Assembly: GCA_964621165.1 (NCBI GenBank)
Contig: CAZULC010000003.1
Location: 1 to 64,000 of the forward strand
Direction: 5' to 3'
From: UMGS1696 sp964621165
GTDB taxonomy: Bacteria > Bacillota > Clostridia > Oscillospirales > CAG-272
Length of the DNA: 64,000 nucleotides
The notes beneath the pieces are model-generated. The model ran no database searches and had not been told where the DNA came from. It saw only the letters and a program-made list of their open reading frames with translations. Shown here piece after piece: positions 59,366 to 64,000 of this stretch (the first letter of the stretch is position 1; each line of letters opens with the position of its first letter). Made by a program: the position numbers and the translations under genes.

Positions 59366-61193
59366 TTGTTCAAGCATAAGAAAAATCCCGATACCATAAT
59401 GTTCACGGAGTCTTTGCCGCTGTTCGCCGCGTCAGTCAGACGGGTTTGGCGGATGGACAGGAAGTACATCCTTTTCTCCGACTTCGTCTACCTCCTCGGC
59501 ACGGTCCCGCCCCTTCTGACCGCATACATCACTGCGGTTTTCAACAAACGTTTAATCGCAGGCTAGCAGGCTTACCCGTCGTATTTCTGCGCGTTCTACC
59601 CACTCATCATAGCTTTCGCTGTATCTGTGCTGGAATTCGTTTTTTTCATGGTATGGCAGTGGGTCGGAAACCGCACATATGACCGGATTACTTCGATTCT
59701 TATGTGGGATTCGGTGAAAAAAGCGTCAAAAATAGATTACGCCTCCTATGACAGTCCTGAATTCTACGACCGTATACAAAAAGGCTGGTCACTGGACGGG
59801 CAGCGGTTTGTCGCCAGCGCACAGAGCATTTTCAACACGCTGTCCTGTATTGCCGGGATGGCTGCGTATGCCGCGATTTTAGCCTATGTCGACTGGAAGC
59901 TGTTTTTGGTTCTGATCCTGCTGCGGATAGCATTCACTCCGATTGACGAGAAAACCGGCAGGATGATCTACCGTTTCAACAACAAATTAGCCGAGCAGCG
60001 GAGGAAGGAGTCGTATTACCGCAGCTTTTTCGACAACAAGGGAATGGCAGCTGAGGGCAAAATATTCGACCTCTACAGCTACGCACGGGAAAACTACATA
60101 TCGGCGAACAAAAAGATATATAAGCAAACCTTTATATTTGAGCTTAAAATCAAGGGAATAAAGCTCCTGTCCGAGGTAATGTGGAATCTGCCAATCGCGG
60201 CGGTGTACATCTACCTGTCAGTCTGCGCGTACAACGGCACGGTCAGCCTTGGGGACATGACAATGTGCATAGCGATGTATGTCGGCTTCATCAACCAGCT
60301 CTACAACACCATTGCCAACATAACGGGATTCCGAAACGACGCGGAAAGAGCGCGGTTTTCACGGGAATTTCTCGCTCCCCCCACAACAATCTGCGCCGAT
60401 GGCGACGAATCAAAGCCAAAGGTTGACTCAGGTTTTGCCGGACATACGGTGGAATTTTGCGGCGTGTCCTTCGCATATCTCGGAATCGATAAGAAGGTTC
60501 TCGACAACGTCAGCTTTAAGGTTGGCTCCAACAAAACCGTATCCGTAATCGGCGCAAACGGCGCAGGAAAGACTACACTTGTACATCTACTCATGCGGCT
60601 GTACGACCCCACCGAAGGCGTGATTCTGCTTGACGGCAGGGATTTGCGCGAATACTCGGCGTCGAGCCTGTACGAAATTTTCGGCGTGCTGTTTCAGGAC
60701 TACTGTGACTACGCCGTGAGCGCCTGGGAGTTCGTAACTCTGTCCACTGTCGAGCTGGATGTGAGTCGATTCAGCGACGCATTAAAGTCCTCTACATCAT
60801 ACAAATTCATAAATTCACTCAAAAACGGCATAAATACCGCCCCTGTCAAGTAGGTTCGACCCCGACGGAATCGAGCTGTCCGGCGGTTAGAAGCATCGGG
60901 TGGCACTTGCGCGGGCATATTACAAGGACGCACCTGTCATAGTCCTCGACGAGCCGTCAGCCTCCATTGACCCGCAATCCGAGACGGAGATTCTCGCGTC
61001 CGTGAAAATGCTCCACGGCAAGCGGAATATCTGGCTCATTTCCCACCGGCTCAGCACCTGCGTCATTTCCTATTTGGTTCTGCTGCTGAAGGACGGCAGG
61101 CTTATCGGAAACGGTTCGCACGACGAGCTGATGGAAAACAACGACGAGTACCGCCGTATGTTCAGACTCCAAGCCGACAGATATGAGGTGTAA
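59366..61193 (+). pseudogene. ABC exporter (fused membrane and ATPase), decayed copy 1
   Basis: TTG start with GAAGGTGA. Membrane domain from FKHKKNPDTIMFTESLPLFA; ATPase with Walker A SVIGANGAGKTTLVHLLMRL, Q-loop LFQDYCDYAVSAWEFVTLS, Walker B PVIVLDEPSASIDP and H-loop WLISHRLSTC. Broken by TAG at 59564-59566 (after NKRLIAG), a frameshift near 60850, and TAG at 60888-60890 exactly where Gln of LSGGQ should be (GIELSGG-stop-KHRVALARAY). Otherwise well conserved, so the decay is recent. Confidence 0.8.
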
Positions 61194-61195
61194 TT

Positions 61196-62983
61196 ATGAT
61201 TAATAAAAAAGCAATATCCGCTATATCCTGAGCCTAGCATTCGACAAAAGTCTGTGGTTCATCCTGATTATCCCCGTCTGCTCCATCATCGCGGGTCAGA
61301 GAGCTGTGGCGTCCAGTTGGCTCAGCGCACAGATTTTTAATAAGCTCCAGCTTATAGTTACGGAAAATCACGACCCGGCTCTGCTGTATGACGCCATAAT
61401 TTTCGGAATCCTGCTGTCGTTCACCACAATAGTGGTATGGCTCCTTAATACCGTATCGGGTCTCACAGAAAACCACTGGCGGGAGCACGTCAACTTATAA
61501 GTGCAGGAAAAATTCCTCGAGCGGGACTATAAAAGTGACATCGCGGACTTCGACAACCCTGATTTTCAGAACCGCCGCTCCGTCACCAAGAGAGTTGACC
61601 CCATAGGCGAGATCAAAACGGTCATCGACTGCCTAAGCGGGATTTTCGCAGCCCTGTCATTCACCGTGATTCTGTGGAATTACAGCCCCATCATGTTCAT
61701 CGCCGCCGTTTTTGTGAAGCTGCCCACGTATTTTCACAAAAATTCACTCATGAAGGAGCGCCGGCAGTTCCGTATTTCCTCGGATGTACTGTGGCGTGAG
61801 AAGAACTATTATCGCGGCATTCCTGTATCCCGTTAAGAAGCGAAGGGATTCAAAATCTTTGACATGAAATCCTACGTCTGCGACAAATACGACGACGCGG
61901 TTGAGCGGTATTTCAAGGCGTACAGAAGCCAGTTCGTCAAAAATAAAACGAACATCGGAATCGACGACCACTACTCCGAGCTGATTACGGTTGTCGTTGA
62001 AATTATCGTGGGAACCTCGGTTTTCACGGGGAAAATGATGGTAGGCGACTTCACCCTCGTCGTTGCCGCGTTCAATAACTTGTCAGGCTGCGTTTGGAAA
62101 TCTCGTCGGATTCGCGGCACAGCTGAATGATATGCGGGATCAAAACAATATGCTTCGTGACTACCTTGAAGACAAGGCAATTTTCGACAGAGGCGAAGAA
62201 TCCGGCATGGAAGTAAAGGAAGGCGCACACACGATTGAAGTAAGAAACCTGTGCTTCACCTACCCCGGAGGTGACAAGCCTATTTTCTCGGACCTAAGCC
62301 TGACCATCTCCGCCGGCGAGACATGTGCTCTTGTCGGACTGAACGGAAGCGGAAAGAGTACGTTTGTCAACATGCTCCTGCGACTGTACAAGCCTGACAG
62401 CTGGGAAATCCTCCTTGACGGCGTGAATATCGAAAAATACGACGTCCATTCCTACTATAAAGCGATCGCATGCGTGTTCCAGAGCACCACAAAATACGCC
62501 ATGCCCATCCGTGACTACATCGCGTCGGGAAAGGACTGCGACATAGACAGAGCAAAAGCGGCGGTCAACGAGGTTAGACTGGGCGATTGGTGCAGGGAAC
62601 TGCCTCACGGATTGGACACCATGCTGACCTGCCCGTTTACGTCTGAGTCCGATTCAGTGGAGCCGTCAATTGGACAATGGCAGAAGCTTTCGATTGCCCG
62701 TGCAATATACAAGGACTCGTCAATTATGATTCTAGACGAGCTATCAGCCAGCCTCGACGTTGACTCGGAAAACGTGATTTTTAGCTATATAGAGCGTCTG
62801 TTCGCTAAGAAAACGGCACTGCTGATCTCCCACAGACTGTCAAATGTGGTCGGATGCGATAAAATCTTTCTGATCATCGGCGGTCGATTGGTAGAAGAGG
62901 GAAGTCACCGCGAGCTTATGGAAAAACGCAGACGTTACGCCGAGTTGTTCATGTCACAGGCGGAGATGTACAAAGCCGGATAA
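61196..62983 (+). pseudogene. ABC exporter (fused membrane and ATPase), decayed copy 2
   Basis: Starts 2 bp after copy 1. A frameshift near 61215 (then YILSLAFDKSLWFILIIPVC), TAA at 61498-61500 (after WREHVNL), TAA at 61834-61836 (after GIPVSR), and a frameshift near 62095 (into FGNLVGFAAQLNDMRDQ) break it. The ATPase domain is intact in frame from 62063 with Walker A LVGLNGSGKSTFVN, but the signature reads EPSIGQWQKLSIARA and Walker B reads MILDELSASLD, both unusual. The pair would have formed a heterodimeric exporter. Confidence 0.8.
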
Positions 62984-63110
62984 AACAGGATTCACCTGAG
63001 TTTACTGTAAAATAAATCCAACTCCTGCATATTCGTGCTGGAATTTTTGTATGAACTGCATTTTATGGTGAAAAGCACAAGCCGAAGCATAACACAGCTG
63101 TGTCTGCCTA

Positions 63111-63139
63111 TTGACATCCGCAAAAACCAATGCTATAAT
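63111..63139 (+). promoter_or_regulatory. Promoter of the two-component genes
   Basis: Perfect TTGACA (63111-63116), 17 bases, perfect TATAAT (63134-63139). Confidence 0.8.
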
Positions 63140-63171
63140 TAATCCATAACCAAAACGAAAGAGCAGCTCCA

Positions 63172-63873
63172 ATGAACCTGAAAATAGCAATCTGCGACGA
63201 CGACGCAACCCAGCGGACATATCTACAAGACATCCTCATCCCGTGGGCAAAGCGAAACCGCCATCTTATTGAAATCAAACAATACGCAAATGCAAAACAA
63301 TTCTTCTTTGACTATGATGAAGAAAAGGACTTCGACATACTTCTTCTCGACGTGGAAATGCCGGAGGTGAACGGAATTGAGGTCGCGAAACGGGTGAGAG
63401 AGAAGAATTCCACCGTCCAGATTATCTTCATCACCGGGTATTACGAGTATTTCAGCGACGGATTTGACGTCTCAGCTCTCCATTACCTCATCAAACCCGT
63501 GGATAAAGCTAAGCTATGCCCCGTGCTGGACAAAGCTGCGGACAATCTACTCTGCCGTCAGCGTTCGGTTCTTGTCTCCACCCCGGATGAGGACATAAAA
63601 ATCTCTCTCGCCGACATCTGCTACGTGAATTCGGAAAATGTCTACGTCAACGTCCACACGGTTCACGGAAATCATCGTACACGAATGACCCTCGCAAAAT
63701 TCGCCGAGCAGCTTGATGGAACCTTTTTCAAAATCCACCGCTCATACATAGTCGGGTTGAAATACGTTAAAAAAATCTCACGCAGCGAGGTCACAATGTT
63801 AAACGGCGACGTACTGCCAATCAGCCGGGGACTGTACGACGAGATTCACGCCGCGGTAATCAAGTATCTTTGA
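63172..63873 (+). CDS. LytTR-type response regulator (AgrA/ComE family)
   Basis: 233 residues. Receiver domain with KIAICDDDATQRTYL, phosphoacceptor Asp in DILLLDVEMPEVNGIEVAKR, and GYYEYFSDGFDVSALHYLIK. LytTR DNA-binding domain (about 130-233) with VCYVNSENVYVNVHT-like strands, TFFKIHRSYIVGLKYVKKIS and VLPISRGLYDEI. Such regulators usually answer to peptide pheromones through a GHKL kinase, which is the next gene. Confidence 0.92.
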   Translation: MNLKIAICDDDATQRTYLQDILIPWAKRNRHLIEIKQYANAKQFFFDYDEEKDFDILLLDVEMPEVNGIEVAKRVREKNSTVQIIFITGYYEYFSDGFDVSALHYLIKPVDKAKLCPVLDKAADNLLCRQRSVLVSTPDEDIKISLADICYVNSENVYVNVHTVHGNHRTRMTLAKFAEQLDGTFFKIHRSYIVGLKYVKKISRSEVTMLNGDVLPISRGLYDEIHAAVIKYL

Positions 63874-63882
63874 GGTGCATGC

Positions 63883-64000
63883 ATGATTTTAGACAAGCTA
63901 ATATCAAAACGGGTCGCCGCCTTTGAACAGGAACTTCTACAGAAGTATTACGCCGAGGTCGAGAACATGTACGACAAAATGCGCGGCTGGCGTCACGACT
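63883..64000 (+). CDS. Sensor histidine kinase (GHKL type), 5' end only
   Basis: Runs off the window. Visible: MILDKLISKRVAAFEQELLQ, KYYAEVENMYDKMRGWRHD. MRGWRHDYHNH is the H-box start of AgrC-like kinases, and the phospho-His would be in WRHD. No membrane domain precedes the H-box in the visible 39 residues, so this may be a soluble kinase, unlike standard AgrC. 9 bp after the regulator. Confidence 0.75.
   Translation, partial: MILDKLISKRVAAFEQELLQKYYAEVENMYDKMRGWRHD

Noticed and set aside
59366..62983. Stop-codon recoding (TAG/TAA read as Gln) as an explanation of the in-frame stops
   Set aside because: TAA ends many intact genes and TAG ends the radical SAM gene at 27844. Frameshifts in the same genes also cannot be explained by recoding.

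Overview
The window looks like a chromosomal segment of an anaerobic, low-to-mid GC member of the Clostridia (Firmicutes), probably from a gut or rumen. The evidence is strong AGGAG-type ribosome binding sites, many near-consensus sigma-A promoters with 17-base spacers, a T-box leader in front of serS, a class III (anaerobic) ribonucleotide reductase with an NrdR box, formate-tetrahydrofolate ligase, FeoAB, a BlaI/BlaR1 pair and an RsgI-type anti-sigma factor. I cannot fix the genus from sequence alone.

Layout. 0-7 kb: feoBA, a DtxR/MntR-type regulator, a frameshifted lipoprotein gene, a glycerophosphodiester phosphodiesterase, a GNAT acetyltransferase and a sugar isomerase-like TIM barrel. 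7-16 kb: PTS HPr and enzyme I, tRNA-Trp, a solute-binding lipoprotein, an oxidoreductase coupled to a phosphoesterase, small unknown genes, and T-box-serS. 16-31.5 kb is mostly housekeeping: DUF402, an MBL hydrolase, tRNA-Arg, the fhs-tsaE-tsaB-rpiB-kinase run, miaA, nrdD-nrdG, a radical SAM gene with pncB, and thiI. 31.5-39.6 kb: a C26 amidase, a large HTH/beta-solenoid fusion, three peptidoglycan-binding cell-surface genes, and an RsgI-like anti-sigma/ECF sigma pair. 39.7-51.5 kb: an EEP-family hydrolase, nrdR, a calcium-type P-ATPase, an ECF sigma with a long C-terminal domain, a HAD phosphatase, and an MBOAT/DHHW pair for acetylating an extracellular polymer. 51.5-64 kb: a second orphan solute-binding protein, a MATE fragment over a probable c-di-GMP-I riboswitch, a RadC-like protein, blaI-blaR1, and a locus of a 22-residue peptide, two decayed ABC transporters, a LytTR response regulator and the start of a histidine kinase, which runs off the window.

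Two features cut across the annotation. First, a short repeat family (about 50-85 bp, six copies, GCGGG/CCCGC ends) is scattered through the window. One copy lies in frame inside enzyme I and adds about 29 residues. Another supplies the tail and stop codon of an acetyltransferase. Three sit just downstream of promoters, in the 5' leaders of genes. Second, about eight accessory genes are broken by frameshifts or stops while the housekeeping genes are intact, which suggests active gene decay rather than general sequencing error.

The best candidates for something undescribed are the protein-compatible repeat family and the peptide/dual-ABC/LytTR/GHKL locus at the right end. All assignments are from reading motifs; no database search was run.
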